In this document: positions 12,869 to 12,893 of the stretch, piece by piece | Numbering within the stretch: the stretch's first letter is position 1 | Layout of the letters: each line of letters starts with the position of its first letter | DNA from: an uncultured Pseudogracilibacillus sp. | GTDB lineage: Bacteria; Bacillota; Bacilli; Bacillales; Amphibacillaceae | Assembly: GCA_937974845.1 (NCBI GenBank) | Contig: CALJVC010000005.1 | Location: forward strand, 1-12,893 | Direction: 5' to 3' | Length of the DNA: 12,893 nt | The notes under the pieces: model-generated | Told to the model about the DNA's origin: nothing | What the model saw: only the letters and a program-made list of their open reading frames with translations | Database searches by the model: none | Position numbers and translations under genes: made by a program

Positions 12869-12893
12869 CGCCCGTTGCCTCCCTTCTCCCTAT

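Noticed and set aside
1..12893. Mobile element, prophage, CRISPR array or defence system
   Set aside because: No transposase, integrase, att-like flanks, regularly spaced repeats or defence-family proteins were seen; intergenic spaces are explained by promoters and terminators.

Overview
The window is about 12.9 kb of a low-GC Gram-positive chromosome. Lipobox-type binding proteins, strong AAGGAGG-type ribosome sites, GTG starts, sigma-A-like promoters and hairpin-plus-T terminators all point to Bacillales (Bacillaceae or a relative). The MurG resembles the staphylococcal type. I cannot name a genus. Nothing looks like a mobile element, CRISPR array, tRNA or rRNA. All nine large genes lie on the minus strand; one small gene of 35 codons lies on the plus strand.

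Layout from low to high coordinates: (1) 1-3320 holds a glycine-betaine-type (OpuA/ProU) ABC uptake operon. It is transcribed leftwards as binding protein, permease, ATPase with tandem CBS domains, and ends in a hairpin at the left edge. Its promoter region carries an operator-like inverted repeat and a cre-like site. (2) 3435-4683 holds a single murG with its own promoter and terminator, outside any division/cell-wall cluster. (3) 4708-8997 holds odhA-odhB, the E1 and E2 subunits of 2-oxoglutarate dehydrogenase, with overlapping reading frames and an upstream region containing a cre-like site and a palindrome. (4) 9098-10948 holds a monocistronic gene of the ATP sulfurylase (Sat) family. It has lost the sulfate-binding QxRN motif and carries a long helical C-terminal extension. 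(5) 10980-11242 holds an unlisted small single-span membrane protein gene, divergent from the Sat-like gene and ending in a bidirectional terminator shared with trmL. (6) 11242-12868 holds queG-trmL, two tRNA wobble-position modification genes in one transcript.

Most of the window is core metabolism: osmoprotection, peptidoglycan synthesis, the TCA cycle and tRNA modification. The part most likely to hold undescribed biology is 9132-11184: the divergent Sat-family enzyme, with changed catalytic residues and an extra domain, back-to-back with a tiny membrane protein. No sulfate-assimilation partner (cysC, cysH, cysP) is in the window. Other points of interest are an opuAB ribosome site apparently displaced by a 17-bp insertion or duplication, and a nearly identical 15-bp motif upstream of both opuAC and odhA.
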